A stretch of DNA of 64,000 nucleotides from Pyrocephalus nanus (Eukaryota; Chordata; Aves; Passeriformes; Tyrannidae), in contig CM076261.1 of NCBI GenBank assembly GCA_038380795.1, positions 38,465,866 to 38,529,865 of the forward strand. Direction: 5' to 3'. Shown here piece by piece: positions 49,155-62,100 of this stretch (the stretch's first letter is position 1; each line of letters starts with the position of its first letter). Under the pieces are notes generated by a model. The model did not search any database and had not been told where the DNA came from. It saw only the letters and a program-made list of their open reading frames with translations. The translations under genes and the position numbers were made by a program.

Positions 49155-49189
49155 GGGGGGGGGTAAGGGGGGAAAGGGGGGGGGCAGGG
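49155..49189 (+). other. G-quadruplex-forming motif
   Basis: Four G runs of 9, 6, 9 and 3 bases are separated by loops TAA, AAA and CA. This satisfies the canonical G3+N1-7 pattern with very short loops on the plus strand. It is the densest G tract in an otherwise AT-rich window. Confidence 0.85.
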
Positions 49190-51063
49190 AAAGCATAAAC
49201 CAAAACTGACTGCAGTAAGAAATCTCAAGAGAATAAACCTGAAAATATTTAAGTGATGTTGTAGATATTGGTAGCATGTCGTAACTCTCGGTATTATCTC
49301 TGGTTCTGGTGGTCTCTGCCTCAGAAATCATCTGACCAACTATGTCTGTTCCAATGTTGTTATAATAGTGACATGTTTTATTACACCTATTAAATTTTAT
49401 TTATGTCAGAGACTCCAGAATCTTCAGTTATCCTCTGCTGATGAGGTTTTATGCCAGTCAACAAGGCTCTAGCAGCAGAAATAAATGTAAATGGGACTTT
49501 CTCCCTGATTTTTATAATGTCTGTCCCATGCACTGAGCTTTAAATCTCATCTTTACTCAGAATATTTCTTGAACGTCTGTTTGTGCTCCAGGGAATGACT
49601 AAGAGCATTTTTATTTTCTCCTCTTTCTGTGCTACATTTTTTTTTAAGGTTTTATTTCCTCTTGCAGTCTATAAGCCAAATCCAAATGTTTCACAAGCTG
49701 AAATATTTTGGGTAGCTCTCACCTCTTCAGAAGCGTACGTTAGTATATTGCATTTAGACAGAGGGTCATAGCCTGTTCTTACTTGCAGCCCACGAAGCTG
49801 GTGTACTCAGTGTTAAGTCCCCGTTTCTGTCTTCCTCCTGAAACACCTTGGCCTTGACCAGATCCACCATCTCTGAGATGAGCTGTGAGGGGCAGGCATG
49901 TTCTGTCTTGTACTGCACGGGCCCCACCTCCCTACCATCCACACTATCTGACTACATCTGGATGCCAGAGCGACACAGCAACTTGAGACCTATACTGTAA
50001 AACTCACATGGGACCCTGTCACTCTTTTTCAGCATTAAAATTATCAGGTAAGGCCTTATAGTATGGATTCTCTGACTTTCACACTTCTTTTGATTCCCTA
50101 CATCGAAAAACAATTGGCCTCTAAGGTGCTTCTACATAAGAGTTTCAGTTCAGTTCAGGTGAGGAATAAGTCTTGCAAGCAATTTTCTCTGTTGTCATTC
50201 TTTTTCTTCTCTGTTTCATATTTGTATTGAAAACGTGCAAACTTCTGGATGAAAATAAACTAAAATATGTACTCTGGGTACACACTGATATGCTCCAAAC
50301 ACTACCAGGCATTCAGTTTACAGGATCAGACTAGACCCAGTTGAAAGTAAACCCTTCCAAAAGGTGTACAGTGTTCATGTCAGATCCTCTGTATCAGCTG
50401 TTTCACGCTACAGATCCCCTCCTATTGTGTAGCACTATTTGCTAATGTAGATCCAGTCTAAGAGGATATTAATACAAAGCTATTCTGGGTCACATTAAAC
50501 TACCTTAGACAAGGGGCATGCATTTGGCAGCTGAAGGGTGTAATAATGTAGCATGATAAATGCTCTGAAGTTATGTAAATTCTGGCATTTAATTTTCTGG
50601 TACTTCAAAACAATCTAGATATGGACAGTATCAACGTAATTGTAGTGATGTTTGTGAATACCACTAATAATATGAAAATGTTGCATCTTGAAACATAGTA
50701 AACACTCAATTTAGATTCTTCTGTTTCATGTTTTTATATATAATCCTTAAAGGAGTTGCCCAAAAAAATTAACATGAAGCACTTTGCAGAAAGCTTTGTC
50801 CTGCCCTCAGAAATGTGTAACACCTCTGTGGCATTCCATGTGAGCCCATGATCTCCTTGAGAGCAGAGGTGCCCACCACCTTCTTCTCACTGCAGGAATA
50901 GATGGGTTTCACTCCTCAGACACAGGGATTTAAATCTCAGTAACTTTGATAAGAATCAACTGTAACACCTGCTGCTGTCCTCAGCTTGGTTACCTGACAT
51001 TTTCAGCTTTCTCAGTACCCAAACTCATGGGGGAGTTTCCAAGAGACAAAACATAGTGTTTTT

Positions 51064-51165
51064 CCACAGGCCCCAGGAGTTCAATCCTTCTGCCATGGGT
51101 TGGGACACCTTCCACTAGACCAGGTTGCTAAAAACCCCACCTAACCTCGCCTTGATATACCAGCT
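51064..51165 (-). mobile_element. CR1 LINE fragment, minus strand
   Basis: GTTCAATCCTTCTGCCATGG, GTTGGGACACCTTCCACTAG, ACCAGGTTGCTAAAAACCCC and ACCTAACCTCGCCTTGATAT match the reverse complement of the CR1 3' UTR just inside the terminus. The terminal TCATAGAATC part is missing on the left. The copy is therefore truncated or eroded at both ends. Confidence 0.85.
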
Positions 51166-51301
51166 TCCTTTCAGCTGGTAGGCTTTTGAATCTGTTTCAG
51201 ATGGAATAAATTTAAACCATCATAGACAGGAGAGCTGGGCAGAGGTAATATAAGGCTCATATTGTGGAAGTGACAAACTTCATAACATGATAACCAGAAA
51301 A

Positions 51302-51318
51302 GGGGGGGGGGGGGGGGG
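51302..51318 (+). repeat. 17-base G homopolymer
   Basis: An uninterrupted run of 17 G bases between AAAA and AAA. Runs this long are rare, prone to slippage and often miscounted in assemblies. Confidence 0.9.
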
Positions 51319-52350
51319 AAATCCCATTAAAAACATGGAGATGGGCACTGCTTTTTAAGTCACACATGTTCATCTAGGCACCTGTTTGACCCCTAAGACC
51401 TCCAAAATTTGAAGCTTCATTTATAGGTGTCTTGCTTGCTCCTAGCCCTGTGATCCTCAGGATCCCAGGTATAAATGTGATGTGGAGGGTTGCAATCTCT
51501 CTCCTCCTATGGATTGTTGGGTGGGTAAAAGAACATGTACACTTCCAGTTCCTCAGTGTATTTACCCAAAACTTAAAATGCACAGAAACTTCAGGAATGG
51601 ATAATTTTTTTGCTTATTCCTATTCAGAGATTAGGGAACTCAAAAGGAGAATGTGCCTTCTCTATATCAGTTTCTCCCTGATGATATTGTGGCAGCCAGT
51701 GTAGCTACAAACAAAAGCAGAACTGAACGGGGAATCGAGCTAAACCAAGAGAAAGACTTTTATTCTCCAATAGCCCTGGCAGGGTGTCTGTTCCGGTGGA
51801 AACACTGAACAGCTGGGAGCACTGTTCAGTTGAGATGACAAGGACAACTCCTCAGTCAAGGATGACTTAATTTGTCCTCCTAGTGAGACACATTGCAAAC
51901 TGCAGAGGTTGAGAGCAGACCTTAGTGAATTCTTATGATGCTTCTCCTGCCTATTCGTGCAAAAAAAAACCCAGAAATCATCAGAGATGTGTTAATTGCA
52001 GAAGCCTCAAAGCAAAACTAGATAATATTTCCCAAGGGAGGAGCGTGCCACCAAACCATGAATAATGTTTACTGCATGGGAATTGGTATACCATAAATTA
52101 CCCTTGTCTTTTGTATATTTACACCAGCACATGAAGGAAGTGGATTACAGACAAAATTATTCTAGAAGTGAGATCCAGTGATCATTAAGGAAGGTATAAT
52201 AATATACAATTTTTCTGCCTTTTACATATCACTTTCTCCCTATAGTTTTCTTAGTCTCATAAGCCCATATATTATTTGTGAATAGGGAAGTATACCTTGG
52301 TAAGAGTGCTTTGGAAAAATCCAGCCGTGCCTGTAAGGTTTAAAAAGAGG

Positions 52351-52408
52351 AAAAAAACAACCAACCAAACAAACCCAACAAAAACAAACAAACAAAAACC
52401 CAAAAGAC
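52351..52408. repeat. AAAC-rich low-complexity tract
   Basis: AAAAAAACAACCAACCAAAC followed by AAACCC and further AAAC units over about 58 bp. Confidence 0.85.
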
Positions 52409-52949
52409 AACACAGCAACACAAATACCAAATAAAATTATTTTTATTAAGCTGTTGAAAACTACATTTTTCTTAGTTGTGCAAAACAGGAAAAGATATTT
52501 TGGAATGCCTGTTGAGGATCAAATCCTACAAATTGGCACCTACCTGCAAATTGATCTCTACAAAAGAATGCTACTATTCTAATGTTAAGTATGCTGCTTT
52601 TTCTTTTAAATGAAAAGGACAGTAACACTTTCAAGAAGCTCTAATTTGCAAAAATTTCTGCATGCGCAGAAGGAAAAAGGCATGATTTATTTTTGTTTGT
52701 CATGAGGAAGGGAAAGAAAATATTCCAATTCCAAAGGCAAATAAGTTTCTCATTAAAGCCCGTGTGTAGCAGATCAGGCAAAGCAGAAATTTGGTATTTC
52801 AGGTGTGAAAAAATATTGGAGGTTTCAGGTTTTTTATGGAAGGCAAGATCATAAATGGCACAAGCCCCTTGGCCAACCTGGCTGCTTAGCAAGTCAGGAA
52901 GACAGGTAGTCAGGAATGAAGATAGGCAGAAAGGAGGGGAAGTATCCCT

Positions 52950-53219
52950 GGTATCTAGTGATGGGACACATGGGAATGGTTCAAAGCTGTGCCAGGGAGA
53001 TTTAGACTGGACATTAGGAAGCATTTCTTTATGAAGGGGCTGGTAAAACACTGGAAAGGCCTTCCTGCATAGGTGGTTGATACCCCAAGCCTGTCAGTAT
53101 TGAAGAGGCACTTGGGCAATGCCCTTAATAGCATGCTTCAGGTTGGTCAGCAATGAATTGATGGGGCAGTTGGACTAGATGATCATTGTAGGTCCCTTCC
53201 AACTGAATAGTCTAGTCTA
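52950..53219 (+). mobile_element. CR1 LINE 3' end, plus strand
   Basis: TGTGCCAGGGAGATTTAGAC, TGGACATTAGGAAGCATTTC, AAACACTGGAAAGGCCTTCC, GCAGTTGGACTAGATGATCA and GTAGGTCCCTTCCAACTGAA follow the plus-strand order of CR1 ORF2 end and 3' UTR. The tail is TAGTCTAGTCTA, where the usual repeat for this subfamily is ATTCTATTCTA. Indels have broken the coding frame, so it is more decayed than the 2.3 kb copy. The minus-strand open frame at 52641-53051 only overlaps this element by chance. Confidence 0.9.
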
Positions 53220-53259
53220 AGGGAAGGAAGGGAGGAAGCAAGAAAGGAGGAGGGCAGAG
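53217..53259 (+). repeat. Polypurine tract next to the CR1 tail
   Basis: A 43-base stretch of almost pure A/G, such as GGGAAGGAAGGGAGGAAG and AGAAAGGAGGAGGG, starts right at the CR1 3' end. Such tracts can form triplex DNA. It may have grown from the repeat tail or from an A/G-rich target. Confidence 0.75.
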
Positions 53260-56200
53260 TTAAAATCTTACTTTCACTCTGCTGTATCAAGTGAATCGTA
53301 TAAATTTTCTTCACATTCATATATCTTCGCATTGATGTCTAATATTTACCTGGCTAGCTGGATTTAATCTGCAGCTTTTAGTATCCTTAATAAACTTTAT
53401 TATTGCAACAAAAAAAACAACTGCCAATGTTATTGCGATGGCTGTGAATTGACATGTCAGCTCAATGAAATGCTGGTGTTCAGAAAATCAGTCTTAACCT
53501 GCAGTTAGGTTAGACTAGTCCTGAGTAATCTGAGGCATGAAAGAACTTGAGAAGTGGATAAGCACTCCTATTCCTACGAAGTAGTTCTCATGAACTGAAA
53601 CATGGTTTTGACGTCTGTACCAGATCTGTTCGCAACTGCAGGAGTGTAAATGCATTAAGGACATTTTTATCTAGTACATTCAGTCTGGCACCATTTGTCA
53701 AAACAGAGCTCAAACATTTGTGTCAGCCAAAACAGGTGTTTTGGCTATTAACGGAGTTGAAGCAAAAGTTTAAACATTGTGTAGGAAGAAATATAGGCTT
53801 GAGGAAAGTTTACAGAATACATTCAATATGTAAATATTCCAGGCCTGTGTGTGCCTCACAATGTTGCATGATTCAAGGAAAAATACAAAGACAAGCTTCT
53901 GGCAGCCTCCATTCACATGTCTTCCTCTCTGTTCACCCCCAGGGCTAAATGCAGGCAAATAGAGAACGCCATTATTGTAGGCAGATAGTAGGCCTATCTG
54001 TTACTAGCCAATGTGCTGTCATGTCTCAGCTGGAGTGCAATTTGTTGAATTTCCTTTTTTGGTTCCGAGAACTGCCTGCCCATTATCTCCTTCCACTCCT
54101 TTCCCATCAGCAACACCTATATCCTGCAGGCTGGCAGGAAAATGTGGTGTCAGAAAGGAACTACTGAAGTTCCCAGCAGATGTCTAGGACCCAGCTTTTT
54201 CTTCAGGAATGGCTTTATTTTATATACATTTTGAGTAACCAATTTGGCAGAAAAGTGAAAACTGAGTAATTTGTTCTGATTTGACAAAATTCATAGTATT
54301 TCTTGGATGAATTTAAGATAAGATAACAATTTGTGGTCTACTCATTACATAATAGCCTCAGAATAAATGATAACATATCAGCTAGTGCATCCTTTTGACA
54401 CTATGAAGTCCTTAATCTTTAGTCCTTATGGTTTTCTGATTGCCCCTTCTCTGATTCTTCATACCTCCTCCTGAGTCCTAGTACTAGGAAATAGCTGCAG
54501 TAATTCTGTTTCAATTGCAGCCAATTGTCGATAATCTGAGTTTCTGATATGCTTTATATAAAATTACTGTTAGACTGGTACATTAAGTCTGTGTTTTTGT
54601 ACCTTTCCTTTAGGAAAAAAAAAAACACAAGACACATTTGCAAATTCACAAATTATGCAAGTTGTTCCATGATCACCAAGGCAAATTAAAAGAAAAAACC
54701 ATACACCAATAGTCTGTGTAGAATATTGTTGAATTTGTCAAAATGGGATAAAACCTTGGGGTGCTATCTGAATCATCAGCTAAGCTTGGACACTCAGCTA
54801 GTGCCAGTGATTACAAGACACCCTCCCCACTACACACACACACGCTCTCCCCACATGTGCTGTATGTCAGCTTCAGATCTCAAGGAAATGCTGATCCTTT
54901 CTCCTGAGTGTGTCTTTGGCTCCTGTGATCCAGATTAGGTACTTATCAGCTCCCAGCTGAGTTAAGAAAATTCCATGTACCTAAAACAATGCATCAGCTT
55001 CAGCTATAAAAGCCATCTTTCTCCTGCCTACAGAGCCTGATCACTGCCTAGAAATAGTACAAAATCTCTTTGCTAAAGTATATTTGTCTGTTTTAGTGAC
55101 ATGTAAGTATTGTATGACATCAACTGCAACCTTTATTATTGTAGGTTAATTTAAAGGAACTGTATTGAAAGAGCCCCAAATATCAAAGCAGTAGTCCAAA
55201 ATCCTAAACCAAGACTGAGTATCTACAGGCTAGAGTAAGGATACATGCATCTGAGAAGAAATTCACCTCGCCCAAATTTGGAGATATAAGCATTTTAATT
55301 CTGTCTCCCTTTCTCATGTCAAAAAGGGCCTTAGGACATAAATGAGCTCACATCCCTTCCAGTCCTACTGAAGGAAAACTGTTGCATCCACATATCCATA
55401 GCTTGGAAAGACCATCAACTGTAAAAACTGTTTTCAAGAGACTCCAGCACTTCTAGATACGTGATTGGTTACAATCGGACCACACAAAAATACGTCAACA
55501 GCTTGTTGGATGCTTCTGCCCTGCAGCAGTTGTCCAAGCCCCAGCTGCATTAGCCGGATGTATGTCCTGCTCTGTAGGAAGCTGCTGTGTTTGTGAACAG
55601 AAAGGCGGGAAGCCCAACATGTCCAGTGCCTCAGCCATCACTGGTCACAGTTCTGCAGTATTAGCAGAATTCAAAGGGGAAAGCAGATTTGTATTTACAT
55701 GCCAGACTGTGACGTGGGGCAGCTGAGATATAGGCACATTTTTTGCTGCCTTCTGAAGTCTTTTGTCCCAGGCAGTTGCCCGCACTGTCTCTTATGCAGC
55801 AATAGCCTTGTCAAGAAGTGTGGAACAAAACGGTCTGGAAAAGAAACTATAACAATTCTGAACAATTCAGAACTATAAGCCTAGTTGTTTGGTTGGTTGG
55901 TTTTTTGGGGTTGCTTTTCTGTGAAGGAGACAGGATCAGGATCTGTATCCTTCTGCACTGAAAAAGTTTATACATAGAATAAAAGGAATTGCATCTTACA
56001 TTGCAGTCTTTTATGTATATACACATCTGCTGTCTCTACTGCCTGTTTTTGCTGGTTGTCTTCCACACCACGAGTATCACTGGTAGCATACAACCTTGCC
56101 ATTTTGGTAATGTGTCCAAGGCAACCCTACTTCTATATGTGCAATATGGAGCAACTTTAGGTATTTGTAATAAGTCTAACCAGTCTGAGCAACTGCAGAG

Positions 56201-57988
56201 CTGTGTACATGTGAAGATCAATTCTGTACTGCTGGAACAACACAGCTCCCCCTCAACCCCCCACCGTGCTACTGTTTTTAGAGCTACACACACTGACAGG
56301 GACATATGAACATAAACGCTGTGAAAGCAAAAATTAAGGGGCTGTGGGACCTGTGCTGTCTGAACAAATATAAGAGCCCCCAAGTTTCAAATGAAATGGA
56401 GTGACACAGTCCTCTAAAAAAATACCATCAGGGAGAGAGAGAAATATATTAGGATGCTTGTAGGTCATTGTTAATTAAAAAAGCATCTGATTATCATTAA
56501 CATAAATTGTCACTGAAGGAAATGGGGCCTTCATTGCAGGAGACAAACAGGCTGAGTTAGCTTAAATTGCCTGGAGTACATGTACCATGTGATGGAACCA
56601 GTGAGGAAATTGAAAGCAAGTTAAAAATTTGCATGTAGGTAACTGATTCAGAAAACAGTTGCGCTAGTTTTGAACCAGTGTTTTTGCTTAATTACAATAG
56701 AACCAGCTAAAGTTGTAGGAACAGCAAATTTACTGTAGCTGAAAACAACATCCCTACATTTCCAAACACTAACACCAGAAAGAGAGCAATGCAAAAATTC
56801 AGAAACTCTTAATATTTAAGGGTATAATTCAAGAAAATAAAATCGTGTCACCTAGATTAACTTGTATCTCTCCACTTTCCAGACAGTTCTGTGCCAGGCA
56901 CTATGATAGCTTGATTTATTAATCCTTTCCTACAAATGATTCCACCTAGTTAGACTTAGACTTGGTCTTCTTTGCTCTAGGATTCATTCTGCTTTGCTCT
57001 GGGATTGCCAGCGGCTATACCAAGAATAACCCTGTGACTGACACAGCCTTGGAAAATTGTATCTGAAACTCCACATTTTGAAGAGCTTTAGAAGTGAAAA
57101 TGTCTTTTGTTCTGTTTCCTTACGGTGTGGAAGAAAGACACTTGGAAAATCATCTGAGAGAAGGAAAAATACTAAATCAAGAAAGAAGAGCTGTAAATGC
57201 TACTCAGATCTTTAGTTTAGTTTCTGTGATATACTCAATATTTACAATGCTATACAACTGGAGGTGAGCTGTCTTGGTATGAAGCTTTTGAATAATTTTG
57301 AATTTGCTTTTACTGTCTACAGGCAGTTTAGCAACTGGAGTTTGGGGTTGCTTTACTAAGTTACCTTATTAAGTAATGTTATTCAGTACTTCGCATTCTC
57401 TTACAGTCTCTTCATTTAATCTAGGGTCATAGTTACTACCCAACTTAGCAACTAGTAGACTAGTGAGGTTTGCCTTCACAGTACAAAGCACTGGAGGGTG
57501 GCACTGCCAAAACTGTAGTTTAAAAGTACTTGTCTCAAGCAATGCAATTCAGTGATTCCACAAAATGAGTTTGTATCGTCAGCAAACAAAAATGGCTACC
57601 AAGACATACACACACAGGTGTAGGAGATAAGGACTAAGATAATACGTTATTTATAATATCATTTGCAGCTAGTAAACTGGAGAAATCAAACTCATTCTCT
57701 TGATTTTATTGGAGCAAAAAGGATTTATGTGAACCACACATTTGCCACATCTCCCATAAATGTACTTATCAGGGTATCATATCCCTTTTCTAAAGCAGTG
57801 TATTTGGAGAACATTTCCTGTGGAAAGTGCTGTATTATTAAACAATAACTAAACCATTTAAGTTATTATAAATTAATAGCTGTTAGAGTTTAGTAAAGAG
57901 TGATGTCTCTTCTACAGATACTTTAAAAAGTCTTATTTTAAGGGCACTTTTTTTTTATCTTTTAACTTTTAATTTTCTTTCTCAACAG
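53260..57988. other. Non-coding sequence, no repeats recognised
   Basis: It contains a 14-bp palindrome at 54476-54489, a CA run at about 54833-54843 and a GGTT-rich stretch at 55885-55912. The open frames at 55989-56383 on both strands overlap one another and show no motif. Confidence 0.6.
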
Positions 57989-58137
57989 TTTTTCATTTTC
58001 AAACAAACACAAGTCTTGCCTTCAAATGTGCAGGGCTGTTTTGGACTGGGGACTGTTTCAGTATTTCAGAAACCATTTGAAAATGTCCAGATCTCTCTCC
58101 TCTATATTGTTGCTAAAAATGTCTGCTGAATTTGAAA
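57989..58137 (+). other. Candidate exon after a long polypyrimidine tract
   Basis: The acceptor TTAATTTTCTTTCTCAACAG is among the best on the plus strand, and GAAA|GTAGGT at 58138 could serve as donor. One frame (after one leading base) is open across all 149 bases and includes MCRAVLDWGLFQYFRNHLKM. A second frame is open for 46 codons before TGA. Two open frames with unrelated peptides argue against strong coding constraint. Not recognised. Confidence 0.12.
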
Positions 58138-59052
58138 GTAGGTTGAGCTCTCTAGAAACTTTCCTTTTTCTGATTTTTCAGCTAGACTTTGACTATGACA
58201 ACGAGTAAAATGCTTCTTGAAAATGTTCCCCTTCCTCATTTTAGATTCATTTCTAACAGGTACCCTTTCTCTGCTGAATGTGACTGGGTGAACTCTCTTC
58301 AGCTCTTGGGCTCGAAGGGGCTATTGAGAGTGAAAGCCTCTGTGCCATAATCAGTTTATCATGGTTTGTTTACCTTAAAAATCTAAACTTGGAGTCTGTG
58401 GTAGAGATATAGAAACTGAAATTGTTGTTTCCAACAAACACACCACAGCTGGAATTATAGCCTAAGGACATAATGTTTCTGATAGAATGAACCCTATTTT
58501 GGGCAGGGTCCTAAAAAAAGCACACAAGGTATAGGTTTTTACTGACCGAGAGTTACTATTTCGAACCCTTTGGACATTAAATGCATGCTTCTCATATTAA
58601 AAATATTGCTTTTCAAAAGAAAAAACATTCTGAGATGTTAATGCTCCTGTGTCTGAGCACTGTGACTTGTCTTTAAAGGAACTTGTTTTCAAACAGTTCT
58701 CTGCTCACCTAGAAGACTCAGACCCTTCCAAGGTATCCCAAAATTATGAAACTAGTCCCTCTCTGAAATTAAAGGAGGGCATTTTTTATTTTTTATTCCA
58801 TAATGTCTTGATCCCTGAGTTAAAGAAAAAAAAACTGTTTTGTTTCTGCTGCTGATATTCAATGATACTAAAATATGCATGTACAAAAGAGGCTCAATTG
58901 TGCACAAGTTCTTTGGGGAAAATGTTTGTTGACATCAACAAGATTTTTTTGCTTGAGTAAGGTCCACAGGATTTGGTCTGATAGGTGTCTTGAGGTTTTC
59001 TGCCTGAACTGTGCTGTGATGACAGCTACAGTGACAGTAGTAGCAGATCAGA

Positions 59053-59070
59053 TTTTTTTTTTTTTTTTTT
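59053..59070. repeat. 18-base T homopolymer
   Basis: An uninterrupted T run following CAGATCAGA. No retroposon body in the minus orientation was recognised next to it. Confidence 0.92.
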
Positions 59071-59137
59071 AATACCTGTAAACCCAGCTCACACACAAGT
59101 ATACTGGAAAGCCCACTTCTTACCCTGGGCAGGTACA

Positions 59138-59151
59138 TTTGCATATGCAAA
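59138..59151. promoter_or_regulatory. Palindromic double octamer, second copy
   Basis: TTTGCATATGCAAA again, here with the left half forming a perfect octamer ATTTGCAT (59137-59144). It is identical to the site at 22766-22779. A role as a POU-factor site is inferred from the motif alone. Confidence 0.3.
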
Positions 59152-62100
59152 ACAAAATTTTAGTTGCCTTTAAGCATGTAAATTAGCCTCTTCTGTGCCT
59201 GCTTGCGCACTCATGCCTCAGAATTAGCTAACGTGCCCTGAACGCAGATTTTTACTATATTCCAGAGAAAAGAATGTCTTCAAAGGAAAATAAAGAAGAG
59301 ACATTTTGTTGACTTTGCTCTTACACTATCTTTTCCAGGAAAACTGGGGACATATTTCATTTATGAAAAGCTACTTCAACCAGCTTAGCAATCAAGTTAG
59401 AGTCCCCTCAACAGTAACAAACTGCCTTTGTCATTTTTCATATATTTCTATATTTCATGTACTGCACTGATATGAAGCTTTTCTTCTAGAGCTTGTTTTT
59501 GAATCACTAAATAGTTGAACAGACTGTCACTAGAAAATGCTTTAGAACTTTTATGAGCATACTTTTATTGTAAATATTAATTTACAGTGTAGCTATTTCA
59601 GTAACTGAGCTTAAGAAACAGTGCCGTTACAATTTTTAGCTAAAATCATCTGTATTTTCTGGAATTTATTTAGTAAAATGTTCAGTCGCAGATGGCGAAT
59701 TTTAGTCAGAAATAATAAACATATAAGCATGCTGATCTGCAGTATTATTTAATCTTGTTTGCGTTTTCTGTGTAAAGAAAAATCTTTGAAAACCTTAAGC
59801 TTTATCACTGTCTTTTAGAAAAAAAAATAATTACTGTACAAAAATTAGTCCTCTTTTGCTCTGTCTATTGAGATCTCATGCATTTCCAGCTAATATTCAA
59901 GTTAGTGTTTTCCTGTTTAACTTGTCCCCCTCCTTGAAGACAGGAATAGCATGCCAGATGACCATAACAATTATTGTGGTGAAATACAATACCCCGGTCC
60001 TGAGTCACAGCTCTGGTCTGTCTTCGGGCTCTCTACCTATGCCAACTAAAACTGTACTCTGGCATGGTGTGCTTCAAACCATTGCCTAAATCTTGCTTAG
60101 AGGGATACTCGAGTCTGTTCATGGGAGCAGCCCAATCCTGCAGCCCTGCTGACTGCAGTTTGATCTGACAACTCTGCCTCTCTCTGTGCCGTACCTATAC
60201 CTGAGTTAATAGGGTCTACTGGCCCACTCAGAGGGGTGAGCTTGAGGCCCGAGGCCCAAGGCAATAACCAGTGCCTTTGTCTTTCTTCGCTGCAAGCTTT
60301 CCCTTTTCATTAGGCTTGAGATGTGGTAACTAAAATTTATTAGCCTAAACTGGACTGATGAGATTTACAGTGATATATAAAAGAAATGCCGAGTTGGAAA
60401 AAACAGATGAAAAACTGAAATGATAAAGTTGTATTGGTAGCTTGTTGAGGTAATTGAAAAGCCTTGTTATGTTGTATCGTGATGGGTTCAAATAAAATAT
60501 AGGTGCAATTTGTCTAGATCATGCCTGTAGCACACTACAAAACAGATTCCTCTCTTCTAGAGCTAAGGACGTATTCAATTTTTGCCTGTCAGTGGGGATT
60601 GTGAAGGGGTGAGGTGAGACTAAAACTTCTTCTTATTGATGTTGTTGACAGTATGGCATTTTTTTCCACCACATTATTTGCGCGAGGTCAGTGAGTGTTC
60701 GTCAAAGCACCCAGGGTCATTTCTGCAGAGAAGTCCAACACAACGGTGCAGTTTTGCCCTCAGAGCCACCACTCAGGCTCCAGGGGCACCGAGGGATGTC
60801 TACACTCTTCACTTACCTGTACCCACACTGTGAGACCATTTGCCCTCAGCTGGATAGGACTTGCAGGTGTCTCTGCTCAATAGATCCTGGAATTCTTTGC
60901 CTGTAATTGTCAACAGAACCAAAGCCCAGAAGCAACTCACATGAAAAACACAGAAGGAGCACAGTTAATGAGATCCCTCTAAACCGCAATGAAATTACTT
61001 TGAGTTATTAAGTAGATTTTAATATGAAAAAGATGCTATGTCTCTCTAAAAATGAGTTGGATTTCTGAAGCTCAAGGCAAGCACCAACTGAAAATCCTAA
61101 ATATTACCTTTCATCATATGTTTCATTTATTCCATATTTAGTCCTAAGTCACTCAGAAGACTGCAAGCCATACCCAGCAACAGCACGATATCAAGGAAAT
61201 ATAACGGTGGCGAATCACCTGCTAATTCTTTTTGTTACCTGTGGAAGTAAGACACAGGAGGGATGGGGTATACCTACTGCAAGTCCAGGGGTAGTTTGCT
61301 TTCTAACAGACTACTTCTAGCACAGCCACCCTTTGGCTGAAAATTGCTTTCCATTAATTTTCTCAACACTTGTAGGCTGCAATTTCATTAGTTCAGGTGG
61401 TCAGGAGAAGAGTTTGTCTAAATGTATTCCCTGTACAGTAGTGAAAACATATCAGCCACTATTAATAATGCAGAGGAGTAACCAGGTTCTCAGACAGGTA
61501 TTTTATAATTACATAAGTAGCAGCATTGTAACAGTCACAGTGATCTAAGATTGTAACTGAAGCTAAGTTTGCAAGAAGTAACATCTTTTATGAAGCAAAC
61601 TTGAGTATCTAGGGAAAAAAAACAGACCGCAGTTCACTCTGTGAAGGGATTGTGTGCCTGATCCATCTTTTCATTCTAATCTGTCAGTCTAATAAAAAAT
61701 ATTACCTGTGTCTACAAACCTTGCCTTGCAAATACATGTGACTTGAATCAATAAATAGATATTCTTTGCACTATAGATAATCATATGATAATACAGTGAC
61801 AGAAAGTTTGTTGGTAGTGGCATGTAAGCTGCACACAAGATCTTTTTAAATTTAACCATATTAGATGTATTTTGAAAAATACTTCCTATTTGGGGAAGAA
61901 AAAAAAAAAGAAGAGTACTTTTGTTCTTATGAATGGAACCTGTAATGTGCCTGTGCAGTGGAATTCATTTTCCTCTGTCAATGCAGGATCTTTCTCTCTT
62001 TCTCCATAATGTCCTTCATTCTCTGCTTTGTGCTAAGGATATGTATTGACTTTGCAGAATTGCTGTAGCAAGCTGTAAATGATGTATTGAAAGAAAAATC

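Larger units (their letters stand above)
44957..51063. other. Non-coding sequence with GC-richer blocks
   Basis: It contains a palindrome pair at 45217-45283, a 14-base T run at 45714-45727, a GC-richer stretch at 46800-47560, a GTTT-rich tract at 47837-47881 and a G-rich quadruplex motif at 49155-49189. Exon-like signals at 48308-48379 (minus), 49668-49771 (plus) and 50033-50047 (plus) are reported as weak candidates only. No gene was recognised. Confidence 0.55.
51166..52949. other. Non-coding sequence with simple repeats
   Basis: It holds a 17-base G run at 51302-51318 and an AAAC-rich tract at 52351-52408. The open frames at 51374-51704, on both strands, overlap one another and show no recognisable product. 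Confidence 0.6.

Noticed and set aside
52641..53051. 136-codon minus-strand frame
   Set aside because: Partly antisense to the CR1 at 52950-53219 and otherwise without features.
60357..60425. C/D-box snoRNA-like pattern (TGATGA ... CTGA)
   Set aside because: The bases flanking the boxes do not pair into a terminal stem and no guide region could be defined.
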